Part shown: piece after piece, positions 49,991 through 58,652 of the stretch
Numbering within the stretch: position 1 is the first letter of the stretch
Layout of the letters: each line of letters opens with the position of its first letter
Source of the DNA: Corticicoccus populi
Lineage (GTDB): Bacteria > Bacillota > Bacilli > Staphylococcales > Salinicoccaceae
DNA: 64,000 nucleotides
Assembly (NCBI RefSeq): GCF_042686195.1
Contig: NZ_JBHUOQ010000003.1
Coordinates: 186,001-250,000 of the forward strand
Direction of reading: 5' to 3'
Notes under the pieces: generated by a model
The model's database searches: none
Seen by the model: only the letters and a program-made list of their open reading frames with translations
Told to the model about the DNA's origin: nothing
Made by a program: the position numbers and the translations under genes

Positions 49991-50083
49991 ACCACTAGGG
50001 GTGCAACTTGCTGAGATAGTCTGTGATAAAGACTGATCCCTTATGAAACATGATCTAGGTAATACTAGCGGATGGAATGTGGT
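49991..50083 (+). ncRNA. TPP riboswitch (THI element)
   Basis: P1 is ACCAC (49991-49995) with GTGGT (50079-50083). The conserved THI core is present: AGGGGTGC, GCTGAGA at about 50010, then CATGATCTAGGTAATAC and TAGCGGATGGAA. It senses thiamine pyrophosphate and, with the terminator at 50132-50169, should switch off thiDME when thiamine is plentiful. Confidence 0.93.
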
Positions 50084-50131
50084 GAGTGATGAAAGCTGTA
50101 TAATTTTATACTGTTTTCAGACGAAGCATTG

Positions 50132-50169
50132 CCATTTCCGCAGGATGATTGTCCGGAAATGGTTTTTTT
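50132..50169 (+). terminator. Riboswitch-controlled terminator (expression platform)
   Basis: CCATTTCCG (50132-50140) pairs with CGGAAATGG (50154-50162), then seven Ts. It lies between the aptamer and thiD. Confidence 0.87.
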
Positions 50170-50223
50170 GTGGAATTCTGTAAATTGTAAGTATATACAT
50201 TCAAAAATAAAGGAGTGGCAGTA

Positions 50224-51021
50224 ATGAGTAAAAAATTTCCGATAGCGCTGACTGTTGCGGGCACAGACCCTACCGGCGGGGCAGGCGTTCTGACTGATAT
50301 TAAAGCATTTCATTCAAGAGAGGTTTACGGGATGTCTGCAGTGACGTCTTTGACGGCACAGAACACTTTAGGTGTGCAGGATGTATATAATATTCCAGTT
50401 GATTTTTTAAATGCCCAATTGACCAGCATATTTGATGATGAACTGCCGGATGCAATGAAATCAGGGATGATTGCGACTGCAGATATGATGGAAGTAATAA
50501 AGGGATTTGTTGAAAAATACCGTATTCCCTATGTGATTGACCCGGTGATGATTGCAACATCCGGAGATAATCTGATTGATGATAAAGCGATTGATTATTT
50601 GAGAGATCATCTGATACAGACAGCACTTTGTATTACGCCGAATATTATTGAGGCAGAGCGTCTGAGTGGTCTTTCGATTAAAACAGAGGAAGATATCAAC
50701 CGTGCAGCCAAGATATTTATTAATGACCTCGGGGTACAGAGTGTCATCATAAAAGGCGGGCATCTAAAGGGAGATGCGGTTGATTATTTGTTTACAAAAG
50801 AGCATGTTCAGCGTTTATCTTCCGAGAGAATTGATACGAATCATACACACGGAACAGGCTGTACGTTTTCAGCGGTCATTACTGCAGAAATTGCCAAAGG
50901 AAAATCACTGGAGAGCGCATTTAAAACGGGGAAAAATTATATTACAAATGCGATAAAAAACACACCGGGGATCGGAAAAGGGAATGGTCCGGTGAATCAT
51001 TTCAGTTATAAAGGAGAATGA
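50224..51021 (+). CDS. thiD: Hydroxymethylpyrimidine / HMP-phosphate kinase
   Basis: A 265-residue ribokinase-fold enzyme that phosphorylates HMP twice for thiamine synthesis. ALTVAGTDPTGGAGVLTDIKAF opens it; KGGHLKGDAVDYL and THGTGCTFSAVI hold the ATP site and catalytic Cys/Asp area. ATG 50224 is eight bases after AAAGGAG; the GTG at 50215 overlaps it. First gene after the riboswitch; tenA, first in staphylococcal thi operons, is not here. Confidence 0.95.
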   Translation: MSKKFPIALTVAGTDPTGGAGVLTDIKAFHSREVYGMSAVTSLTAQNTLGVQDVYNIPVDFLNAQLTSIFDDELPDAMKSGMIATADMMEVIKGFVEKYRIPYVIDPVMIATSGDNLIDDKAIDYLRDHLIQTALCITPNIIEAERLSGLSIKTEEDINRAAKIFINDLGVQSVIIKGGHLKGDAVDYLFTKEHVQRLSSERIDTNHTHGTGCTFSAVITAEIAKGKSLESAFKTGKNYITNAIKNTPGIGKGNGPVNHFSYKGE

Positions 51022-51024
51022 TAT

Positions 51025-51810
51025 ATGTCAGTTGAAAAATTAAGAAACACACCGCCTTTAGTGGTCTGTATTACGAATGATGTTGTGAAAGATATTACCG
51101 CCAATGGTATGATAGCACTCGGTGCCTCGCCGATTATGAGCGGTGAAAAAAGTGAGGCAGAATCACTGATGAAAGCTGCAGGCGGACTGCTTGTTAATAT
51201 AGGGACTGCAGATATGAAAAAAAAAGATTTGATGCACGAAATGATTAAAGCAGCCAATAATTATAATGTGCCTGTAGTTATTGACCCTGTTGGTTATGCT
51301 GCCTCTGAATTTAGAAAGAATCTGGTGGATGAATTAATTCAGTCACATGATATCGCGCTCATTAAAGGGAATGCGGGTGAAATCTTTGCACTTGCTGGCG
51401 GTACAGGCTCATCCCGCGGCGTTGATTCAACGGAAAAAACAGAGACTTCAGAAATAGGAGAGATGTGCTTTAACAAACTGAACATTCCGGTTCTTGTGAC
51501 AGGGGAAACGGATTCTTTTGTATCCGGTGAAGGTACAGTAACGATGCGTAACGGTCACAAGATGCTTGAAAATATTACTGGTTCAGGATGTCTGCTTGGC
51601 GCAGTAGTTTCAGCATTTATTGCAGTTGAGGATACACTGCAGCAGGCAGTCATCAATGCAGTGAGTTATTTTAATTTATGTGCGGAATCTGCTGTGGCAG
51701 AACTGAAAGCACCGGCACCCGGATCGTTCAGAACAACGCTGATTGACCATTTGTATTTGAATGATGATACGATTTTTAATGGACAGAAGGTGTTTAGTGA
51801 TGCGGAGTAA
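51025..51810 (+). CDS. thiM: Hydroxyethylthiazole kinase
   Basis: A 261-residue kinase that phosphorylates the thiazole moiety for salvage. Family segments: CITNDVVKDITANGMIALGASPIMS, DPVGYAASEFR, KGNAGEIFALAGG and the anion loop NITGSGCLLGAVVSAF. Four bases after thiD; overlaps thiE by 11 bases. Confidence 0.95.
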   Translation: MSVEKLRNTPPLVVCITNDVVKDITANGMIALGASPIMSGEKSEAESLMKAAGGLLVNIGTADMKKKDLMHEMIKAANNYNVPVVIDPVGYAASEFRKNLVDELIQSHDIALIKGNAGEIFALAGGTGSSRGVDSTEKTETSEIGEMCFNKLNIPVLVTGETDSFVSGEGTVTMRNGHKMLENITGSGCLLGAVVSAFIAVEDTLQQAVINAVSYFNLCAESAVAELKAPAPGSFRTTLIDHLYLNDDTIFNGQKVFSDAE

Positions 51811-52414
51811 TATAAAAAAACAGTTAAGAATATATTTTATTTCTTCATCAGAGATTGGACTCGGTCGTATTGAAGAGGCATTAAAAAGCGGAGTGACAAT
51901 GTTTCAGCTGAGAGAAAAAGGAGATCATATTCTTTCGGGTGAAGCATTGACTGCTTTTGCTTTAAACTTAAAAAATTTGACTGAAAAATATAATGTGCCA
52001 CTGATTATCAATGATGATACTGAACTCGCTGAAACGGTAAATGCAGATGGCGTTCATCTTGGTCAGGATGACTTGAAACCATCTGAGCTGTCTTCATTTT
52101 TTGATGAAAAAATTGTCGGATTGTCTGTAGCAGACCAAAATGAATTATCCGTAAGCGATTTGAGCAGGGTGGATTATATCGGTACCGGTCCGGTGTTTGA
52201 AACGCTGTCAAAAAAAGATGCGGGTAAAGCGATAGGTACAAAAGGACTCAAAGCAATGAGAGAAGCTGTAGGGGAACTTCCGATAGTTGCTATCGGAGGC
52301 ATTACACACCAAAATTTTAAAGAATGCCTAAAAAATGGAGCTGACGGAATTTCTGTGATTTCAGCGATTTCACATGCAGATGACATAAAAACAGCTGTGC
52401 GCAGTTTTATGTAG
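51800..52414 (+). CDS. thiE: Thiamine-phosphate synthase
   Basis: A 204-residue TIM barrel joining HMP-PP and thiazole phosphate. Seen: FQLREKGDHILSGE, INDDTELAETVNADGVHLGQDD, YIGTGPVFETLSKKDA and GIGGIT-like VAIGGIT. ATG 51800 with AAGGTG; the earlier in-frame ATG lies inside thiM. With thiD and thiM but no thiC, thiG or tenA nearby, the operon looks made for precursor salvage. Confidence 0.95.
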   Translation: MRSNIKKQLRIYFISSSEIGLGRIEEALKSGVTMFQLREKGDHILSGEALTAFALNLKNLTEKYNVPLIINDDTELAETVNADGVHLGQDDLKPSELSSFFDEKIVGLSVADQNELSVSDLSRVDYIGTGPVFETLSKKDAGKAIGTKGLKAMREAVGELPIVAIGGITHQNFKECLKNGADGISVISAISHADDIKTAVRSFM

Positions 52415-52509
52415 CCATTTTGTCAATAAAAACACTTATAAATGATTTTTTTACAACATGTTTTATGTTACAATTTCATTTATGTGAGATAAATACTTGA
52501 GGTGACGAA

Positions 52510-53376
52510 ATGAATAAAAAATGGCTAATGGCTGGAATGGTTGGTTTAGTCCTCCTGCTCGCGGGGTGTGACTATTCACAGGAAGAAAATCGGGACGGAT
52601 TTTTCTTCAATACATTTGTCCAGCCGATGGATAACTTCCTTCACTTTTTAGGTGATAATCTGGGGAACTACGGTCTTGCAATTGTCGTACTTACTTTGAT
52701 AGTTCGTCTAATCATCTTCCCGTTTATGATGAGAACATACAAGAATCAAATGATGATGCGGGAAAAGATGAAGATTGTAAAACCTGAAATGGAAGAAATT
52801 CAGAAAAGAGTTAAGGTAGCAACAACACAGGAAGAAAAAATGGCTGCACAGCAGGAAATGATGGGATTATACAAGAAACATGGTATTAACCCGTTAAACA
52901 TGGGTTGTCTGCCGATCGTTTTACAGATGCCGGTCATCATGGCATTGTTCTTTGCATTAAGATATCCTTCTGAAGGCGGAATTACTGAAGATCCTCATTT
53001 CCTATGGATGGACCTGACACAGACAGGTGATATCTGGATGGTAGCTATTGCTGGTATTGTATACTTTGTACAGGCATACGTGTCTATGCAGTTTGTGCCG
53101 GAAGAACAGCGTAAACAGATGCAGTTGTTTATGTACATCTCTCCAATTATGATTATCTGGATTTCAATCATTTCTCCAGCAGCCTTGCCGTTATACTGGG
53201 CTGTCGGCGGTATTTTCCTGATATTCCAAACAATCATTGGTAACAAATTCTATAAGAAAAAAGTCCATGAAGAAATGGCACCTATTATTGAAGCGCACGA
53301 GCGTGAAAAGGCAGAGAAAGAGCGTAAGCTTAAAAATGCAAAAGTAATGCCTAAAAAGAAAAAGCGTAAAAAATAA
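52510..53376 (+). CDS. yidC: Membrane protein insertase YidC/OxaA
   Basis: A 288-residue lipoprotein insertase. Lipobox LLAGC (Cys20). Five predicted membrane helices follow; the hydrophilic-groove Arg is in LTLIVRLIIFPFMM. HGINPLNMGCLPIVLQMPV is the conserved cytosolic-loop exit. A basic C-terminal tail (MPKKKKRKK) is likely to touch ribosomes. AGGTGACG site. No riboswitch or MifM-like leader was seen upstream. Confidence 0.95.
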   Translation: MNKKWLMAGMVGLVLLLAGCDYSQEENRDGFFFNTFVQPMDNFLHFLGDNLGNYGLAIVVLTLIVRLIIFPFMMRTYKNQMMMREKMKIVKPEMEEIQKRVKVATTQEEKMAAQQEMMGLYKKHGINPLNMGCLPIVLQMPVIMALFFALRYPSEGGITEDPHFLWMDLTQTGDIWMVAIAGIVYFVQAYVSMQFVPEEQRKQMQLFMYISPIMIIWISIISPAALPLYWAVGGIFLIFQTIIGNKFYKKKVHEEMAPIIEAHEREKAEKERKLKNAKVMPKKKKRKK

Positions 53377-53387
53377 TATGTGATATA

Positions 53388-53419
53388 AAAATAAGACCCG
53401 GTTGCCGGGTCTTATTTTT
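53388..53419. terminator. Bidirectional terminator between yidC and cls
   Basis: AAAATAAGACCCGG pairs with CCGGGTCTTATTTT around TTG; ends both convergent genes. Confidence 0.9.
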
Positions 53420-54899
53420 ATAGTATTGGAGAAATAAGATTTGCAATTCCCTCTTTTAATTTAATCCACTTACTGCGTCCTTCATATACTTCTTCAGTGA
53501 GAAGGCTGGATTTTTTAACATCTTCTTCATAAATTTTTCTGTAACGGCGTGATTCTTCCTGATTGTATATAAAGGCATTGATTTCAAAATTCAGCAGGAA
53601 GCTTCGGTTATCAATATTTGTTGTACCGATACTGAGAACTTCATCATCAATCATGACAACTTTCTGATGAAGGAATCCATTTTCATAAATATGAACATTT
53701 GCCCCCATTTTGACAAGCGTGCCTGCATTGGAATATGTTCCCCAGTAGACAAACGGGTGATCTGGTTTATCCGGAATCATTATATTGACCTCGATACCGC
53801 TGAGAAGTGCAACTTTCAATGCTTCAAGCACCGAGTCATCCGGTATAAAGTACGGTGACTGGATATAGATTCTTTTTTTAGCAGAGTAAATCATTTTTAA
53901 ATATCCGTATTTAATCTGCTGCGATTCTTCATCCGGGCCGCTTGATGCAATTTGAAGTGCAGTTGAGCCGTCGTTAATAATATTCGGGAAGTAGTGGTCC
54001 TCATACACCAGGTTGTCACGTTTGGCGTGGGAGTTCCAGTCCTGCATAAAACGGAGCTGCAGTGATTTAACGGCATTCCCTTCAATTCTAAGGTGTGTGT
54101 CACGCCAGTGACCGAATTTTTTGCTGAGACCGATGTACTCATCTCCGACATTGGCACCGCCGACATAGCCGATTTTCCCGTCGATAACGACAATTTTCCG
54201 GTGGTTTCTGTTATTAATACGCGGGTTGATGACTGTCAGAAATGAAGGGAAGAATGCCTCAACCTGTCCGCCGAGATTCCTGAGTTCCTTAAACTGTTTC
54301 AAACTGAGTGCCCTTGATCCCATATCATCATACAGTATGCGTACTTTAACACCCTGTTTTTGTTTTTCAAGCATTGCATTATAAAGTTTTGTGCCTATCC
54401 CGTCCAGACGGAATATGTAATACTGGAAATGAATATGATCCTCTGCGTGATTAATGTCTTCAAGCATCTGGTCGAATTTATCATTGGCATCAGTATAAGT
54501 TGTCAACGAGTTATTACTCGTGAGGAAAGACTGGTTGTTATACAGAAGCATATGGACAATTTTCCTGTGTTTCTGTGCCATTTTACTGATAAAGCTGAAG
54601 TTTTTACTGCGTATATCATCAAGCTGTTCCTGAACAATATGTTCGAGCCCGACTTTATCTTTTTCATCGAGCTTAAACATATCCTGCTTATAAATCGTAC
54701 GGCCGAAAGCAATGTAAAGTATAAAGCCTAAAATAGGTAAAAAGAATAAGACGAGCATCCAGGCCCATACACTTTGTGCACTGCGCCGTTCCAGAAATAC
54801 AAGACCGAGTGCCAGAAGCATATTAATAATGATGACAATGATTGTTATTATACTTGTAGTTCTTGTTGTGTCGAATTGATCTAGAATGAGCCAATCCAT
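53418..54899 (-). CDS. cls: Cardiolipin synthase
   Basis: A 493-residue phospholipase-D-type enzyme joining two phosphatidylglycerols. Two N-terminal membrane helices, then two HKD motifs: NHRKIVVIDGKIGYVGG (about residue 230) and LHQKVVMIDDEVLSIGT (about 405). Complete length. ATG 54899 is seven bases from AGAGGTG; an in-frame GTG three codons earlier overlaps that site. Confidence 0.95.
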   Translation of the reverse strand: MDWLILDQFDTTRTTSIITIIVIIINMLLALGLVFLERRSAQSVWAWMLVLFFLPILGFILYIAFGRTIYKQDMFKLDEKDKVGLEHIVQEQLDDIRSKNFSFISKMAQKHRKIVHMLLYNNQSFLTSNNSLTTYTDANDKFDQMLEDINHAEDHIHFQYYIFRLDGIGTKLYNAMLEKQKQGVKVRILYDDMGSRALSLKQFKELRNLGGQVEAFFPSFLTVINPRINNRNHRKIVVIDGKIGYVGGANVGDEYIGLSKKFGHWRDTHLRIEGNAVKSLQLRFMQDWNSHAKRDNLVYEDHYFPNIINDGSTALQIASSGPDEESQQIKYGYLKMIYSAKKRIYIQSPYFIPDDSVLEALKVALLSGIEVNIMIPDKPDHPFVYWGTYSNAGTLVKMGANVHIYENGFLHQKVVMIDDEVLSIGTTNIDNRSFLLNFEINAFIYNQEESRRYRKIYEEDVKKSSLLTEEVYEGRSKWIKLKEGIANLISPIL

Positions 54900-54979
54900 A
54901 TTTATCACCTCTGTTATATTCTAATACATTTCGCAGCAATTTGAAATTTTTACTCATTTATTATGAAAAGTTATAGATA

Positions 54980-55008
54980 TTGACCGTCAGTAAGTGGTAA
55001 AATGTTAT
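54980..55008 (+). promoter_or_regulatory. Promoter of the small basic protein gene
   Basis: TTGACC (54980-54985), 17 bases, TGTTAT (55003-55008), 26 bases before the start codon. Confidence 0.5.
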
Positions 55009-55034
55009 TAACACACTATAAGGGAAGTGTCATT

Positions 55035-55184
55035 ATGCATAAAAACGACAAGTCAAAAGTACAGAAAGTCGTATCGATGCTCAATGAACTTGGAGTTAAA
55101 GTGAAAGTTTCGGGCTCGAGATTTGATATGATGAAGCGGATTTCTCATAAGGAAAAACTGAGACTTAAAGAAGGTAATATCTAG
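55035..55184 (+). CDS. Small basic protein of unknown function
   Basis: A 49-residue, Lys-rich protein (MHKNDKSKVQKVVSMLNEL..., ending KEGNI) with no Cys and no hydrophobic segment. AGGGAAG is correctly spaced for ATG 55035, and it has its own promoter and terminator, which argues that it is real. An upstream in-frame ATG (55002) would sit on the -10 element. I do not recognise it; an RNA- or DNA-binding role is only suggested by charge. Confidence 0.65.
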   Translation: MHKNDKSKVQKVVSMLNELGVKVKVSGSRFDMMKRISHKEKLRLKEGNI

Positions 55185-55225
55185 ACATAAAAATGACGCC
55201 GGATAACGGCGTCATTTTTATGTCT
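55183..55225. terminator. Bidirectional terminator before the rodA 3' end
   Basis: AGACATAAAAATGACGCC pairs with GGCGTCATTTTTATGTCT, a very long perfect stem with A and T tracts inside. It overlaps the last codons of rodA. Confidence 0.88.
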
Positions 55226-56399
55226 TTCTTTTATATTGATGGAAGTAAATACTCATTACTATACCCATCGCAATCATATTCGCCCAGAGACCGCTGCCGC
55301 CGTAACTTAAAAACGGCAGTGGAAGACCGGTGATCGGAAGAAGCTGAATCGTCATACCGATATTTTGGAAAATATGAAAGGTGAGCATCGATAAGTACCC
55401 GATAATGAAATAAGAAGAAAACGTATCTTCAATTGTCACTGCGATCCGCAGCAGATGAAGCATCAGCATAAATAATATAACAATCACAACGGTGCTTCCT
55501 AAAAAGCCGAACTCTTCACCGATAATGGTGAAAATGAAATCCGTATGATTTTCCGGGATATATATAATACCTTCAGTAAAGCCTTTCCCGTCTATCCCGC
55601 CGGAACCGATGGCACGTAATGAGTTGGAGAGCTGAAAACCACTGTCTGATGCATATTCATCCGGCTGCAGCCAGGAGTATATACGCTCAAACTGGTAGGG
55701 CCGGACACCCAGGTATGTCTGAAGCAAATCCGGACGGAATATAATACCGAGTATTAATATTAAGCCCGTAGTCCCTGCGACGGAAAGTGTCGGCAGGATC
55801 AGCCACCAGCTGATTCCTGACACAAGAATCATGCCGAGGAGAATAGCAATCAGAACAAGCACTGTCCCCAAATCATTTTGCAGAAGTATGAATATCATAG
55901 GGAGTATACTGACCAGTGCCATTTTAAATAATAATTTCACATCACTGTTTAAATCATTTCTGATTTTATACTTGTTGTGCTGGCTGATGACATAGCCTAA
56001 AGCAAGTATGTAAATGACTTTAACAAATTCAGAAGGCTGAATACTGATAAAGCCGAACTGGTACCAGCTTTTTGCACCGTTAATAATCGGCGTAACAGGT
56101 GATACGGGAGCGATGTAGAGTACAATCAGACTCAGCATGCCGATTCCGTATATGACCCAGATGTACTGTTTGAAAAATTTTATTGGAATAAATGTAATAA
56201 CAAATAATGATATAAAACCAAGGACATAGAAAAGAATCTGTCTCAGAACAAAGTCAGTGTTGTACTGTCCGCTTGTCATTGCCGACTGAATCATCACAAC
56301 GCTGATTACTGCAAGTACTATAAGAATAAGCACTAATATCCAGTCTATGCGTGCAAAGATATTAGAACTCCGTCTTTTATAATTATCTTTAACTTCCAA
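55218..56399 (-). CDS. rodA: Rod-shape SEDS glycosyltransferase RodA
   Basis: About 393 residues with ten predicted membrane helices, a SEDS peptidoglycan polymerase. FtsW/RodA/SpoVE marks: PSEFVKVIYILALGYVIS, NDLGTVLVL, and the late ENHTDFIFTIIGEEFGFLG and LPLPFLSYGGSGLWANM segments. ATG 56417 is in frame but lacks a site; TAGGGTG is correctly spaced for TTG 56399, which I prefer. Divergent from murF; ddl, normally between them in staphylococci, is missing. Confidence 0.92.
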   Translation of the reverse strand: MEVKDNYKRRSSNIFARIDWILVLILIVLAVISVVMIQSAMTSGQYNTDFVLRQILFYVLGFISLFVITFIPIKFFKQYIWVIYGIGMLSLIVLYIAPVSPVTPIINGAKSWYQFGFISIQPSEFVKVIYILALGYVISQHNKYKIRNDLNSDVKLLFKMALVSILPMIFILLQNDLGTVLVLIAILLGMILVSGISWWLILPTLSVAGTTGLILILGIIFRPDLLQTYLGVRPYQFERIYSWLQPDEYASDSGFQLSNSLRAIGSGGIDGKGFTEGIIYIPENHTDFIFTIIGEEFGFLGSTVVIVILFMLMLHLLRIAVTIEDTFSSYFIIGYLSMLTFHIFQNIGMTIQLLPITGLPLPFLSYGGSGLWANMIAMGIVMSIYFHQYKRKT

Positions 56400-56532
56400 A
56401 AATTTCACCCTATTCATACTGAAATCGTGATTTTCATTATACTATATTTTATAATGAATTTAAGAGATGATATTAAATAATAACAACAATTGAGTTTAAC
56501 CACATTATATACATGAAACGGGTGGAATAAAA

Positions 56533-57885
56533 ATGATAAATATGACAATAAAAGAAATTGCGGAAATTACCGGTGCACGGCTGAATAAAAGTGCGCAGGA
56601 GATTCAGGATGAATCGATTCAGGGTGTGTCGATTGATACGCGGTCTATCGAGAAAGGGAATTTGTTTGTACCGTTTAAAGGAGAGAATGTAGACGGTCAT
56701 AGATTTATTGATAATGCCTTTGAAAAGGGAGCCGGGGCTTCATTTTCTGAAATTGATAATGATGAAAAAGACGTTCCTCTTCTTTTAGTGGATGACGGCT
56801 TAAAGGCACTGCAGGAACTTGCTGCGGCATATTTAAAAAAGGTGGATCCGAAAGTCATTGCGATTACAGGATCCAACGGTAAAACAACGACTAAAGATAT
56901 GGTCGAGTGTCTGTTAAGACCGGATTATAAAGTGAAAAAAACAGAGGGGAATTATAATAACGAGATTGGTCTGCCATTGACGCTTCTCGATCTGGATGCG
57001 GATACTGAAGTATCTATTCTCGAAATGGGGATGGACAGCTTCGGTGATATTCAGTTCTTAAGTGAGATGGCGGAGCCTGACATTGCCATTATTACAAATG
57101 TAGGGGAATCACATATTGAAAAACTCGGTTCACGTGAGAATATCGCAAAAGCAAAGTATGAAATTGTAGACGGCTTAAAAGAGAACGGAACATTTATATA
57201 TTCGAAAGATTACCCGAGACTGGAAGCAATCGTTGAAAAAGATGTCCCGTACCAGATTTTAACCGGCGGCATGGATAAAGGGAATGATGTGGTGATTGAA
57301 TCTGTAGAGCAGACAAGCGTCCAGACATTGTTCTCCTTATCCACTGGAGACTATATAGAAATTCCTCATCTCGGTGCACATAATGCACAGAATGCGACAC
57401 TTGCATTACTGGCGGCGAAAGTTCTCGGAAAAGAGATTTATGAGACGAAAAATTATTTTAAACATTTGTCTGTAACAAAAATGAGAATGGAGCAGACGGA
57501 GCATGAGAGCGGCACGCTGATTATTAACGATGCATATAATGCGAGTGCGTCCAGCATGAAAAGTGCGCTTGATACCGTAGAGAATATGAACCGCAGTAAA
57601 AAAGTTGTGGTGCTTGCGGATATTCTGGAGCTCGGTGAGTATTCAAATGAAATACATGACGGCATTGGTGAATATCTCAATGAAAAACATGGAATCGACT
57701 ATCTTGTTACGTACGGTGAAGCGGCAGAGCGCATCAATGAAAAAGCCGATATGCCTAAAATTCATGCGGAAAGTATTGAAGCGGCGGCAGATGCAGTGAG
57801 GCCGTATCTATCCCCTGAGACTGTCCTCCTTGTGAAAGGTTCAAGAGGTATGGAGATAGAGAGGGTGATTAATCATCTCTCATAA
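56533..57885 (+). CDS. murF: UDP-MurNAc-tripeptide:D-Ala-D-Ala ligase
   Basis: A 450-residue Mur ligase adding D-Ala-D-Ala to the peptidoglycan precursor. The N-terminal UDP-binding domain has GVSIDTRSIEKGNLFVPFKG. The ATP loop is in VIAITGSNGKTTTKDM, and NYNNEIGLPLTLL and LIINDAYNASASSMK match the family. GGGTGG site. Its last codons overlap the beginning of the hydrolase reading frame. Confidence 0.95.
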   Translation: MINMTIKEIAEITGARLNKSAQEIQDESIQGVSIDTRSIEKGNLFVPFKGENVDGHRFIDNAFEKGAGASFSEIDNDEKDVPLLLVDDGLKALQELAAAYLKKVDPKVIAITGSNGKTTTKDMVECLLRPDYKVKKTEGNYNNEIGLPLTLLDLDADTEVSILEMGMDSFGDIQFLSEMAEPDIAIITNVGESHIEKLGSRENIAKAKYEIVDGLKENGTFIYSKDYPRLEAIVEKDVPYQILTGGMDKGNDVVIESVEQTSVQTLFSLSTGDYIEIPHLGAHNAQNATLALLAAKVLGKEIYETKNYFKHLSVTKMRMEQTEHESGTLIINDAYNASASSMKSALDTVENMNRSKKVVVLADILELGEYSNEIHDGIGEYLNEKHGIDYLVTYGEAAERINEKADMPKIHAESIEAAADAVRPYLSPETVLLVKGSRGMEIERVINHLS

Positions 57886-58579
57886 ATTAGGGATATTATT
57901 TCTGCACGGTTATACAGGGGGAAGATTTGAACTCGAGCCGTTATTTAATTATTTGAAATCCAGATATACATTTGAATATGAGTTCCCGATTTATCCGGGG
58001 CATGGTAATGTTCTGGATTTAAGCAGTACGACCGGAAATGAGTGGTATCTTGAAGCACATGATGCATATATGCATCTCATGGAACGGGTTGATGAAGTGT
58101 ATGTCATTGGTTTTTCAATGGGCGGTGTATTTGCGAGTCACATTGCACAGCACTTTCCTGTAAAAAAATTAGTTTTAATTGCGCCGGCGTTCGATCATAC
58201 GAAACTGACCCAGTTATCAAAGCTGCACTTATCCCCGAGGTTTTTCAGCGAGCATATGAAACTGAATATATACAATAAAATTAAAAAGAGGCTGAAGGAT
58301 ATTCCGGCACGTGCGTTTAAAGAATTCAAAATGATTGTTGATGAGAAGGCACCGGGCGTTGAAAATATCAGCAGTGAAACGTTAATTGTGCATGGAACGA
58401 TTGACCTTCTGGTTCCGTTCACTTCGAGTGTTGAGCAGGCGGAGAAAATGAAGGACTGCCGGCTTGAGCTTATCGAGGATGCACCGCATTTATTTTCTTT
58501 TACAGAGGATAAACAGCTCGAATTAAATATCGCGGTGGAAAGATTTTTATTTACCAAACCGTTTAATGTGCTTGTGTGA
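57875..58579 (+). CDS. Alpha/beta hydrolase (esterase/lipase-like), non-canonical start
   Basis: About 234 residues of alpha/beta-hydrolase fold. HGYTGG (oxyanion loop) is near the N terminus, the nucleophile elbow is GFSMGG, and the acid and base are Asp in HGTIDLLVP and His in DAPHLFSF. The frame has no ATG, GTG or TTG before TTG 57953, which would cut off the HGYTGG strand. GAGAGGGTG is placed for ATC 57875 (or 57872), giving MSHKLGILFLHGYTGG if read as Met. It overlaps murF by 11 bases. A rare start, or a sequence error, must be considered. Confidence 0.75.
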   Translation: MSHKLGILFLHGYTGGRFELEPLFNYLKSRYTFEYEFPIYPGHGNVLDLSSTTGNEWYLEAHDAYMHLMERVDEVYVIGFSMGGVFASHIAQHFPVKKLVLIAPAFDHTKLTQLSKLHLSPRFFSEHMKLNIYNKIKKRLKDIPARAFKEFKMIVDEKAPGVENISSETLIVHGTIDLLVPFTSSVEQAEKMKDCRLELIEDAPHLFSFTEDKQLELNIAVERFLFTKPFNVLV

Positions 58580-58600
58580 AAAGGGTAATGGTGTTAATAT
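58572..58600 (+). promoter_or_regulatory. Putative cshA promoter
   Basis: TTGTGT (58572-58577), 17 bases, TAATAT (58595-58600), giving a leader of about 45 bases. Confidence 0.5.
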
Positions 58601-58652
58601 AGAGGAGTTATACGTAATAGAGAACGGAATTAGGAAAAAAGGAGTTTATAAT

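Noticed and set aside
57860..57960. Programmed frameshift joining MurF to the hydrolase
   Set aside because: The frames are adjacent and overlap for only a few codons, there is no slippery heptamer, and MurF ends at its normal length; a separate rare start is simpler.
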